A DNA stretch of 19,230 nt from CAYLRY01 sp964386535. Its GTDB lineage: Bacteria; Chloroflexota; Dehalococcoidia; Dehalococcoidales; UBA3254. The notes beneath the pieces are model-generated. The model searched no databases. It was not told where the DNA came from and saw nothing but the letters and a program-made list of their open reading frames with translations. The position numbers and the translations under genes are program-made. Positions 7,586 to 14,380 of this stretch are shown piece by piece. Positions within the stretch are counted from its first letter, which is position 1. The number at the start of each line of letters is the position of its first letter. Location of the stretch: NCBI GenBank assembly GCA_964386535.1, contig CAYLRY010000051.1, positions 1 to 19,230 of the forward strand, given 5' to 3'.

Positions 7586-8398
7586 ATGAGTCAGATCAAT
7601 TCCATTCCAGATTACAGCGCGGCGGACCAGATGATCGTATCGGCAGCCCGCCAGATCAAAAACAACGAGGCTGTTTATGTGGGGGTCGGTTTGCCCATGC
7701 TGGCAGCGTTGTTAGCCAAATACACGCATGCTCCTGACTGTACTGTAGTAATTGAAAACGGAATAATCAGGACTGCCAGGTTTGCTTTACCGGCCGGCAC
7801 TGATACAGTGGGGGTACAATACCTGGCAGATCAACTGGCTAATCTAGCCTATATCAGCTATCTCGGACAGGCTGGTTTTATAGATCTGGGTTTTATGGGC
7901 GCAGGTCAAATCGACCGTTTCGGTAATGTTAATGATACCGTCATTGGTGATTACCGGAATCCTGTTTACAGGTTCCCTGGCAGTGGGGGAGCCAATGACG
8001 TTATGACCTTTTGCAGGCGGACCTGTGTTATAGTAAGACAGAGTAAACGCCGTTTTCCTGAGAAAGTGGATTTTAATACGTGCCCGGGCTACCTGGAGGG
8101 CAGACCGGGACAGAGGGAAGCGCTGGGAATGCGGCCGGGAACAGGACCTTCAGCAGTGGTAACAGATCTGGGCTGCTATGGATTTGAAAACGGTGAAATG
8201 GTCCTCCAGACTATTCATACCGGCTGTGGGATTACTCTGGAGAAAGTAAAAGCGGAAATCGGCTGGGAGCTCAAAATATCAAACAGGTTAAAGGAAACTC
8301 CCCCTCCGAGCCCGGAAGAATTACGCATCCTGCGGGAAAAAGTTGATCCTACCCAGAGGTGGTCAGGGGGCAAGCACGCTGCCGCAGTTCAGGATTGA
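7586..8398 (+). CDS. CoA-transferase family I, subunit B (GctB-like, catalytic)
   Basis: This is the 270-residue beta subunit of the CoA-transferase. It follows GctB closely: RQIKNNEAVYVGVGLPM near residue 22, then APDCTVVIENG with Glu57 at the position of the catalytic glutamate that forms the glutamyl-CoA thioester, GAGQIDRFGNVNDTVIGDY near 108, FPGSGGAND near 132, and a C-terminal LREKVDP. Keeping this glutamate favours a true transferase over the IpdAB-type ring hydrolases that share the fold. The ATG at 7586 has a G-rich site (GGGGCAGGG) just upstream. The 119-base spacer after subunit A is long for an operon, but the two subunits are obligate partners. It is the last gene before the assembly gap, so any further pathway genes on this strand may be lost there. 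Confidence 0.9.
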   Translation: MSQINSIPDYSAADQMIVSAARQIKNNEAVYVGVGLPMLAALLAKYTHAPDCTVVIENGIIRTARFALPAGTDTVGVQYLADQLANLAYISYLGQAGFIDLGFMGAGQIDRFGNVNDTVIGDYRNPVYRFPGSGGANDVMTFCRRTCVIVRQSKRRFPEKVDFNTCPGYLEGRPGQREALGMRPGTGPSAVVTDLGCYGFENGEMVLQTIHTGCGITLEKVKAEIGWELKISNRLKETPPPSPEELRILREKVDPTQRWSGGKHAAAVQD

Positions 8399-8527
8399 TG
8401 AACTAAAATTTATTTTTCGTAAAACCTCTGACTAATTCTTTCTGGGTGAAAGGGCTAACACCTCATATTTTCCAGCGCAACCAATTCGATTCTATTTTTC
8501 TTAAAAGCGATGGATGAAGCATGGAAA
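8399..8527. other. Non-coding tail before the gap; nothing recognised
   Basis: These 129 bases hold no recognisable gene or clear terminator. An ATG near the end (8510, reading M-D-E-A-W-K) runs into the Ns and could be the start of a plus-strand gene, but has no convincing ribosome-binding site. Confidence 0.4.
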
Positions 8528-8627
8528 NNNNNNNNNNNNNNNNNNNNNNNNNNNNNNNNNNNNNNNNNNNNNNNNNNNNNNNNNNNNNNNNNNNNNNNNN
8601 NNNNNNNNNNNNNNNNNNNNNNNNNNN
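8528..8627. other. Assembly gap of exactly 100 N
   Basis: There are one hundred consecutive undetermined bases. A round 100 is the common placeholder for a gap of unknown size, so the real distance and even adjacency between the CoA-transferase operon and terC are not established by this sequence. Confidence 0.99.
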
Positions 8628-8655
8628 ATTAGATGATTTTTGACAGGATTTGCTG

Positions 8656-9612
8656 CTAAGACGTCTTTTTCGTCTGATCTTTGGGAGGTCCAGATGCACC
8701 AGATTCCTTCCTGGGGAACAAAATAGAAGCCATAATCGAACCAAATATTAAGAGGGCAATTACACCTAATGAAATGTAAACTGGCATCTCATAGAAACCG
8801 GAGATCAGCATTTTCACTCCAATAAAAATCAACACAATGGACAACCCGTGTAAAAGATATTGGAACACATAAAACATACCGGAAATCGCGAAGTATAAAG
8901 CACGCAATCCTAGGATTGCAAATACATTGGAGGAATATACAATCAGAGGATCCAGGGTAATTCCTAAGACAGCAGGCACTGAATCAACGGCAAACATAAT
9001 ATCCATAGTCTCAATGGATATCAGAACCAAAACCAGGGGAGTAACATATAAATACCCCTTGATTCTTATGAAAAAACGGGTTTCATGATATTCAGGAACT
9101 GTGCGCACCAGTTTTTGGGCCAGACGCACCAGCGGATTTTTTTCAGGATGTACTTCTTCTTTTTTCTCCCGCAGTAACTTAAAACCAGTATAGAGCAACA
9201 GGACGCCCAGAACATATATAAGAAAATGAAATTTTTCTATAAGTGCAATCCCTGCAAAAATAAAGACACCCCGAAAGAAGATTGCTCCCAGGATACCCCA
9301 CATTAACACCTTACGTTGGGCTTCCCGGGGGACAGCAAAGTAAGTGAAAAGCGCCAGGAAGACGAATAAATTATCTATACTCAGGGAATATTCAATAAGA
9401 TAGGCAGTTATGTATTGAATTGCCTGATCATGTCCACGGATAAAAAAAATAATTAAATTGAAAATCAGGGCCAGGCCAACCCAAAAAGCAACCAGTTTAA
9501 GAGCTTCTCTAACCGGAATTACATGGGCTTTTCGCTGGAAGACGAACAAGTCAAGAGTAATTGCGACCACAAAAAAGAGGATAAATAAAATCCAAAGAAT
9601 ATTTTGATCCAC
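8656..9612 (-). CDS. TerC/Alx-family integral membrane protein
   Basis: This is a 318-residue membrane protein of the TerC family, which includes tellurium-resistance TerC and the manganese exporter Alx. At least seven hydrophobic segments are visible. The family's acidic intramembrane motifs are present: SIDNLFVF with Asp80, and ETMDIMFAVDSVPA with Asp204 and Asp210. A charged loop (about residues 147-185) separates the two halves, and the C-terminus is a hydrophilic lysine-rich tail. The start is taken as GTG at 9612; only a weak GGAA lies upstream. The family is now linked to manganese efflux and metal loading of secreted enzymes; that role is inferred here. No manganese riboswitch of the yybP-ykoY type was recognised upstream. 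It is transcribed away from the SLC13-like gene, and its stop lies 28 bases from the gap. Confidence 0.93.
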   Translation of the reverse strand: MDQNILWILFILFFVVAITLDLFVFQRKAHVIPVREALKLVAFWVGLALIFNLIIFFIRGHDQAIQYITAYLIEYSLSIDNLFVFLALFTYFAVPREAQRKVLMWGILGAIFFRGVFIFAGIALIEKFHFLIYVLGVLLLYTGFKLLREKKEEVHPEKNPLVRLAQKLVRTVPEYHETRFFIRIKGYLYVTPLVLVLISIETMDIMFAVDSVPAVLGITLDPLIVYSSNVFAILGLRALYFAISGMFYVFQYLLHGLSIVLIFIGVKMLISGFYEMPVYISLGVIALLIFGSIMASILFPRKESGASGPPKDQTKKTS

Positions 9613-9657
9613 AACATTTCCAAAATTTAAGTATTTGACATTTTAAGCGATTACATA

Positions 9658-9685
9658 ATTATACCAGCTCTAAAAGGAAAACCAA
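9658..9685 (-). promoter_or_regulatory. Probable terC promoter with extended -10
   Basis: On the minus strand, TTGGTT (9685-9680) is followed after 16 bases by a perfect TATAAT (9663-9658) preceded by TGG, an extended -10. Transcription would start near 9651 and give a leader of about 40 bases to the GTG at 9612. Confidence 0.55.
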
Positions 9686-9808
9686 AGCAGAAGAGTTTTT
9701 AAAAATTTACTGTAAATAAATTTTATAATCATGTCACCTGGGACTCCAATGTTCTTATTTAAGATTGAAGTTGAAATGTCAATATATTATACATAACATA
9801 TAAGAATA

Positions 9809-9838
9809 TTGACAATCGGGGTATATTAGAGTTATGGT
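9809..9838 (+). promoter_or_regulatory. Probable promoter of the SLC13-like transporter gene
   Basis: A perfect TTGACA at 9809-9814 and TATGGT at 9833-9838 are separated by 18 bases. The box lies about 34 bases before the ATG at 9872, so the start point would fall around 9845 and leave a short leader. Confidence 0.5.
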
Positions 9839-9871
9839 AACGATTGAAATACAAGCAGGAACGGAAAAAGA

Positions 9872-11284
9872 ATGAGAGCGCGTCTGGCTGGTATACTTCT
9901 GTTTGTTATCATTGCTATATACATTGTAGCTACAAGACCATTTATACCTTCTTTAAGTACTCAGGGTCACCTGGTACTCGGATCTGTATTGTTCACAGTA
10001 GGGCTCTGGATTTTCGGTTCCCGCTGGATACCAAATTCTGTGGCCAGCATGATAATGCTGGTTTTAATTCTTTCTTCAGGCGTGAGTTATGCAGTAGTAT
10101 TTAACGGGTACACCAGCCGTGCGATCTGGATATTAATACCTGCCCTATTTTTTGGTTTTGCCCTGACCAAGACCGGCCTGGGAAAACGTCTGGCTTTCAT
10201 GATAATGCGATTTTTTAAACCCAGTTATATAACTCTGACCATATCATGGGTCATCATAGGATTGGTATTGTCTGCCTTAACACCATCTATTGCTGTTCGA
10301 ATAGCTATTGTGGTTCCGGTTGCCGCTGCTACGGTTGAGATATTCAGGATACAATACGGTTCCGAAGGCTCTGGTTTTATAATGCTGGTGGCCTGGTCCA
10401 TGGCTGTTATTCCCGGCAGTGGATGGCTTACCGGAGCTCTCTGGGGGCCTTCAGCTATAGGTTTTTTTGACAGCACACCTGGATTGGAAGGCATCATTAC
10501 TTTCGATTCATGGTTTAAAGCCGCTTTCCTTCCTTCAGAAGTACTGGCTTTGCTCTTTGTCCTGGGATTGTTTATCTTTATGAGACCACAAAAACGACTT
10601 AATATCTCCTCAAATATTTATCAGGCTGAATATCGTGCTCTTGGCCCCATGAGTTTTAGAGAGAAAGCCACTCTGACGATTTTGATATTGACATTCCTTT
10701 TTCTGGTAACTGCACAATGGCATAAAATACCGGATGTGGCTGTTTTAATAATAGCCTTTGCCTTATTAACAGCTTTCAGGGTTATCGAAGTTAAAGATAT
10801 TGGTCCTGCCATAAGCTGGGACCTGGTTTTATTTATGGGTGCTATTATGGGATTGGGCATGATTTTCTATAATACCGGAATATCTGCATTTCTTAGTACC
10901 GTATTTTCTCCTTTGTTAAATACTCTGGCAGCCAGTCCATGGTTGCTGTTATTCGTGGTCTTGCCAGGTCTTTTCATCTGGCGCTTTCTGGATGTAGCAC
11001 AGCTTTTTGCTACCATTCCATTTTTGGTGCCGCTATTGCCTGTTTTATATTCGGAATATGGTATTCACCCTCTGGTGCTTTTTATGTTGTTTATTATGGC
11101 CGGCAACTGTTTTTTCACCGCCTATCAACAACCGTTTGTCATTTTAGGCCAGTCCCTGGCAGGTCCAGCAAGCTGGACTCCTTCACAGCTAAGAAAAGCC
11201 GGGATAATTTATCTGGCCGCCAGCCTACTGACTCTTTTCATAGCAATTTCTTACTGGCAAATGATAGGTTTCATCCAGAGGTAG
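9872..11284 (+). CDS. SLC13/DASS-like anion permease
   Basis: This is a 470-residue protein with about 11-12 hydrophobic segments across its whole length and a short hydrophilic loop near residue 240, resembling the divalent anion:sodium symporter (SLC13/CitT) group of the ion transporter superfamily. The two pseudo-symmetric halves each have a re-entrant segment: LTPSIAVRIAIVVPVA in the first and GNCFFTAYQQPFVILGQ in the second. In classical members these regions carry Ser-Asn-Thr motifs that bind sodium and the carboxylate; here both are changed, so the substrate (dicarboxylate, sulfate or another anion) and the coupling ion are uncertain. The start is ATG with GGAA about 7 bases upstream. 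It is alone between terC and mtaB, each with its own promoter. A link to the organic-acid genes left of the gap is tempting but unproved. Confidence 0.82.
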   Translation: MRARLAGILLFVIIAIYIVATRPFIPSLSTQGHLVLGSVLFTVGLWIFGSRWIPNSVASMIMLVLILSSGVSYAVVFNGYTSRAIWILIPALFFGFALTKTGLGKRLAFMIMRFFKPSYITLTISWVIIGLVLSALTPSIAVRIAIVVPVAAATVEIFRIQYGSEGSGFIMLVAWSMAVIPGSGWLTGALWGPSAIGFFDSTPGLEGIITFDSWFKAAFLPSEVLALLFVLGLFIFMRPQKRLNISSNIYQAEYRALGPMSFREKATLTILILTFLFLVTAQWHKIPDVAVLIIAFALLTAFRVIEVKDIGPAISWDLVLFMGAIMGLGMIFYNTGISAFLSTVFSPLLNTLAASPWLLLFVVLPGLFIWRFLDVAQLFATIPFLVPLLPVLYSEYGIHPLVLFMLFIMAGNCFFTAYQQPFVILGQSLAGPASWTPSQLRKAGIIYLAASLLTLFIAISYWQMIGFIQR

Positions 11285-11313
11285 GCTTTGTGTCCAGCAT
11301 TGGTTGAAGTGCC

Positions 11314-11343
11314 TTGACCCTCCGTAAGATATGATTTTATAAT
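11314..11343 (+). promoter_or_regulatory. Near-consensus promoter at the mtaB start
   Basis: TTGACC at 11314-11319 and a perfect TATAAT at 11338-11343 are separated by 18 bases. Transcription should start near 11350, within a few bases of the mtaB ATG at 11352. The message would then have almost no leader. Confidence 0.6.
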
Positions 11344-11351
11344 GCCACTTG

Positions 11352-12650
11352 ATGGGGGAAAACATAACAAAAATTTCATTTAATAATTTCCATAACAAAA
11401 GTCCGAAAGTAGCCGTCATGACCCTGGGATGTAAACAAAACCAGGCTGAAAGTGAAGCTATTACCAGAGAATTACAGGAAGCAGGATACTGTATAGTATC
11501 TTCAGAAGTAAAAGCTGATGTATATATTTTAAACACCTGTACAGTCACTCATGTTGCGGATAGAAAATCACGCCATTTTATAAGAATGATTCACCGTGAA
11601 AACCCAGAGGCTAAAATAGTTGTTACGGGGTGTTATGCTCAGCGGGCAGCTCGTGAGTTGCAGGAAATCAAAGGCACTGCTCTGGTCCTGGGAAACTCCC
11701 AAAAACCTTATCTTAAGAAGATACTAGATGAATTAACCGGCAGTATTCAGTATGGTAGAACCAGGGGCAAGCCGGATAAACCTGAACGCACACGTTCGTT
11801 TATTAAAATACAGGATGGATGCAACAACTTCTGTTCCTTCTGTATTGTTCCTTTAGTCAGAGGAAGAGAGATCAGTCTTCCTGAGGAATTGATAATTGAA
11901 CAGGTTAAACAACGTTCATTAGATGGTTACCAGGAAATAGTGCTTACCGGCACCGAAATAGGCAGGTACCGGTACGGCTCAAAAGACCTGACACAGCTCA
12001 TCAAAAATATTCTGGCGGAAACGGAAATCCCTCGCCTGCGTTTATCTTCATTTCAACCACAGGAGATTACTAAAGAACTACTGAGCCTTTGGGAAAATTC
12101 CAGGCTGTGCCGGCATCTCCATCTTTCTTTACAGAGCGGTAGCAAAAATATTTTACATCTTATGAACCGCAGATATTCATTGGATGAATATGTGGCAACA
12201 GTATTAAAGATCCGTTCTGCAATATCGGATGTGGCTATTACCACTGACGTTATTGTAGGTTTTCCAGGCGAATCACAGGACGAATTTTTGGAGAGTATGG
12301 AATTTTGCCGGATGATTGGCTTTGCCCGAATACATGTCTTTCCATTTTCAATCAGAGAAGGCACCCGTGCCGCAAGTATACCGGTTCAGATTAATCCATC
12401 TGTTAAAAACCAGCGAATGGAAAATATGCTGAATCTGGCCAGAACCAGCCAGGAGTCTTTTAATAAAGGTTTCGTGGGCAGGAGATTACATGTGTTGTTT
12501 GAGCAAAAATCCGGAGACTTGTGGTCAGGGCTGACAGACAACTATATTAAGGTGTATGCTAAAAGTAATAAGCCGTTAACCAACATGCTTTTACCTGTGG
12601 AAATAATCGAACTCCTGGACGATGGCGTACTGGGCAGAATTAAAGAATGA
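11352..12650 (+). CDS. mtaB: tRNA (N6-threonylcarbamoyladenosine-37-C2) methylthiotransferase
   Basis: MtaB is a radical SAM enzyme that converts t6A to ms2t6A at position 37 of ANN-decoding tRNAs. The 432 residues show the full MTTase layout. The N-terminal UPF0004 domain has three cluster cysteines (Cys27 in TLGCKQN, Cys63 in NTCTV, Cys94 in TGCYAQ). The radical SAM triad is CNNFCSFC (Cys157, 161, 164). A C-terminal TRAM domain starts near GFVGRRLHVLF. The CTVT..AD.KSR pattern marks MtaB rather than MiaB or RimO. I take the ATG at 11352; a TTG one codon earlier is also possible, and neither has a ribosome-binding site upstream. A strong promoter abuts this start, so the message may be leaderless, or translation may begin further in, helped by the GGGGGA at 11354-11359. 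The DUF5343 gene follows after 38 bases. Confidence 0.94.
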   Translation: MGENITKISFNNFHNKSPKVAVMTLGCKQNQAESEAITRELQEAGYCIVSSEVKADVYILNTCTVTHVADRKSRHFIRMIHRENPEAKIVVTGCYAQRAARELQEIKGTALVLGNSQKPYLKKILDELTGSIQYGRTRGKPDKPERTRSFIKIQDGCNNFCSFCIVPLVRGREISLPEELIIEQVKQRSLDGYQEIVLTGTEIGRYRYGSKDLTQLIKNILAETEIPRLRLSSFQPQEITKELLSLWENSRLCRHLHLSLQSGSKNILHLMNRRYSLDEYVATVLKIRSAISDVAITTDVIVGFPGESQDEFLESMEFCRMIGFARIHVFPFSIREGTRAASIPVQINPSVKNQRMENMLNLARTSQESFNKGFVGRRLHVLFEQKSGDLWSGLTDNYIKVYAKSNKPLTNMLLPVEIIELLDDGVLGRIKE

Positions 12651-12688
12651 TAGCGGTTTAAAATTTTTAGCTTTTTACGGAGACTGTT

Positions 12689-13294
12689 ATGGCTGATTAC
12701 CCTTATACAAATAAGCCTGAAGACATACCAAAATTATTATGTCTTTTACCCACTATTGAAGTACCTGAGATCAGGATTACAGCGGATTATATAAAATCAC
12801 TGGGTTTTTCACAAGCATCCAGTAGAAACTTGTTAGAAATACTAAAGTTAATTGGCTTTTTGGATGAAAAAGATGAAGCCTCAGCGATATGGAAAGATTT
12901 TGTATCCAGTGAAAAGCGTGGACTAATTTTAGCATCAGCTATAAAAAAGACCTATGCCGGTTTGTTTGAACTGTCGTTTTGTCCCTATATTGAAGGTGAT
13001 GAGGCCATTTTGGATTTTTTTAAACAGGAAGTTCAGGCCACCTCTAAAGACCTGATATTAATGTTAGAAACCTTCCGCTCTCTGAATGAGTTGGCTGATT
13101 TTCAAGAATTAATGAGCGATGATAGCTCCGGCAAGTCAACCGAACCGGAGGAGGATAAGATGCCAGAGGTAAAAATAAATCCTGACCTGCAGTTAAACAT
13201 TCAAATTCATATAGATCCCAATACATCCGATGAAAAAATAGAAACAATATTTAAAAATTTACGAAAATATTTATTAGAAAAACCCTCCTCTTAA
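12689..13294 (+). CDS. DUF5343 domain protein
   Basis: This is a 201-residue protein whose first 120 residues follow the DUF5343 pattern: YPYTNKPEDIPKLL at the N-terminus, then a winged-helix-like stretch (ITADYIKSLGF, SSRNLLEILKLIGFLDEKD) ending at W-K-D-F. An acidic, low-complexity linker near 145-158 joins this to a short C-terminal segment (LQLNIQIHIDPNTSDEKIETIF) often seen in the same family. No enzyme motif, signal peptide or membrane segment is visible. DNA binding is possible from the fold pattern but unproved; the function of the family is not established. A good ACGGAG site lies 6 bases before the ATG. It sits 38 bases after mtaB and may be co-transcribed with it. Its base composition is visibly more AT-rich than its neighbours, which may reflect acquisition. 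Confidence 0.78.
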   Translation: MADYPYTNKPEDIPKLLCLLPTIEVPEIRITADYIKSLGFSQASSRNLLEILKLIGFLDEKDEASAIWKDFVSSEKRGLILASAIKKTYAGLFELSFCPYIEGDEAILDFFKQEVQATSKDLILMLETFRSLNELADFQELMSDDSSGKSTEPEEDKMPEVKINPDLQLNIQIHIDPNTSDEKIETIFKNLRKYLLEKPSS

Positions 13295-13362
13295 ATTAAA
13301 AATGTTCTTAAGCTATCTAATTATAGATGAGAGACATTCAATTTATTTGCTTCCCGCCCCAG

Positions 13363-13408
13363 GACTATTGGTTTTTCAACCTTACGTTGAGGGATTCCCC
13401 AAATAGTT
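13363..13408 (+). ncRNA. Candidate structured RNA hairpin (unassigned)
   Basis: The outer stem pairs ACTATTGG (13364-13371) with CCAAATAGT (13399-13407), 8 pairs with one bulged A. The inner stem pairs TCAAC (13376-13380) with GTTGA (13386-13390) around a CTTAC loop, extended by T-G and T-A pairs to about 9 pairs. No T tract follows, so it is not a normal terminator. Strand is undetermined; plus is assumed because the flanking genes point that way. Confidence 0.25.
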
Positions 13409-13528
13409 GATATCCTCGGGTCGATAAATTCGAATCATGGGAACAAAAACCTCACTAACAGGCTTAAACCGGAATAGTTATTAAAAGTAAAATTCCATCT
13501 GCGGTTCATTATGACTGCCTGTGTAAAA

Positions 13529-13544
13529 ATGTTATAATTAACAT
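13529..13544. promoter_or_regulatory. Rhomboid-gene promoter -10 overlapped by an inverted repeat
   Basis: TATAAT at 13533-13538 is preceded by TGT, an extended -10; the -35 region is weak. ATGTTA (13529-13534) and TAACAT (13539-13544) form an inverted repeat with a 4-base centre covering the -10 box, as an operator would. The leader to the rhomboid ATG would be about 105 bases. Confidence 0.4.
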
Positions 13545-13648
13545 GTTATTTCAAATCAATGAGTAAGTATAATATATTGAAATTCGAGTTAATTATATAA
13601 ATGGCTGAATTTTGTTTTTAGCACAAAATAGACAGGGAACGCAAGTTT

Positions 13649-14233
13649 ATGACATACAGGATAAAAGGGAAATCAGGAATAAACCCTATCTGGATCTTAA
13701 TTGGTGTAAACATAGTAATTTTAATCGCTACCTATATCAATCCTGATTTGATTTACAGCCGTTTTGCATTGACGCGATATAATATTAGCAGCCAGCCGTG
13801 GATTTTGCTAACATATATGTTTCTTCATTCAGGCTATTTCCATCTGCTTATGAATATGCTGACCCTTTATTTTTTCGGCACATTTGTAATTGCACTGGTG
13901 GGAGAAACCCACTTTTTAACTACCTATTTTATTGGGGGTATAATGGGGGGGTTATTTTTCATACTCCTGGCTCCGCATTCTATAGTTGTTGGTGCTTCGG
14001 GTGCTGTTTTCGCCTTGGGAGGACTCTTAGTGGCCATGCGTCCTAGGGTTAAGGTTATCTCCTTTCCAATACCTGTTCCGATGCCTCTCTGGCTGGCCAT
14101 TATTCTTGGGTTTATTATTGTTCTTATTCCATCTTTCGGTTCCAACATTGCCTGGCAAGCCCATTTGGGTGGCCTGGTCTACGGCCTGGCGATTGGATAT
14201 TACTTTCGCAGACGTGAGCAAAGGCGCTATTAG
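13649..14233 (+). CDS. Rhomboid family intramembrane serine protease
   Basis: This is a 194-residue, six-segment membrane protease that cleaves transmembrane substrates. The catalytic dyad is visible: Ser117 in GASGAVFAL and His172 in AWQAHLGGLVYG. The oxyanion/loop region has HxxxN in HLLMN (His65, Asn69) after a FLHSGYFH stretch. It is compact, with no extra N-terminal cytoplasmic domain, as in the GlpG core type, and ends in an arginine-rich cytoplasmic tail. The ATG at 13649 has only a weak GGA about 10 bases upstream. It lies 147 bases before glyA on the same strand. Substrates cannot be inferred. Confidence 0.94.
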   Translation: MTYRIKGKSGINPIWILIGVNIVILIATYINPDLIYSRFALTRYNISSQPWILLTYMFLHSGYFHLLMNMLTLYFFGTFVIALVGETHFLTTYFIGGIMGGLFFILLAPHSIVVGASGAVFALGGLLVAMRPRVKVISFPIPVPMPLWLAIILGFIIVLIPSFGSNIAWQAHLGGLVYGLAIGYYFRRREQRRY

Positions 14234-14380
14234 GCTGAATGTCTTTTCCACATCCTGCCTTTTTCTTATGCTAAATTAGCAATAATTGAGTATGCCTGAA
14301 AAATTCAAAGAGTTATCTTTATGTAACTTTAGATTGGAAGTAAAAAAAACGAGATTATAGACTTCACTCAGGAGGATAAC

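Larger units (their letters stand above)
13295..13648. other. 354-base spacer between the DUF5343 and rhomboid genes
   Basis: No credible open reading frame is present. The stretch holds a long imperfect hairpin (13363-13408) and, nearer the rhomboid gene, an extended -10 promoter overlapped by an inverted repeat (13529-13544). A TTCGAATC at 13429-13436 resembles a tRNA T-loop, but no tRNA can be folded around it. Confidence 0.6.

Noticed and set aside
8463..8744. Minus-strand reading frame across the N run
   Set aside because: It exists only because undetermined bases cannot show stop codons, and it overlaps the terC 3' end in another frame.
9613..9840. yybP-ykoY manganese riboswitch ahead of terC
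   Set aside because: The conserved sequence blocks of that riboswitch are not present; a promoter with a roughly 40-base leader leaves no room for it.
9844..10104. Small plus-strand gene overlapping the transporter start
   Set aside because: It is out of frame with the transporter, has no known similarity and no ribosome-binding site; a shadow of the real gene.
13410..13470. tRNA or tRNA remnant around TTCGAATC
   Set aside because: Only a T-loop-like octamer is present; acceptor, D and anticodon arms cannot be formed.
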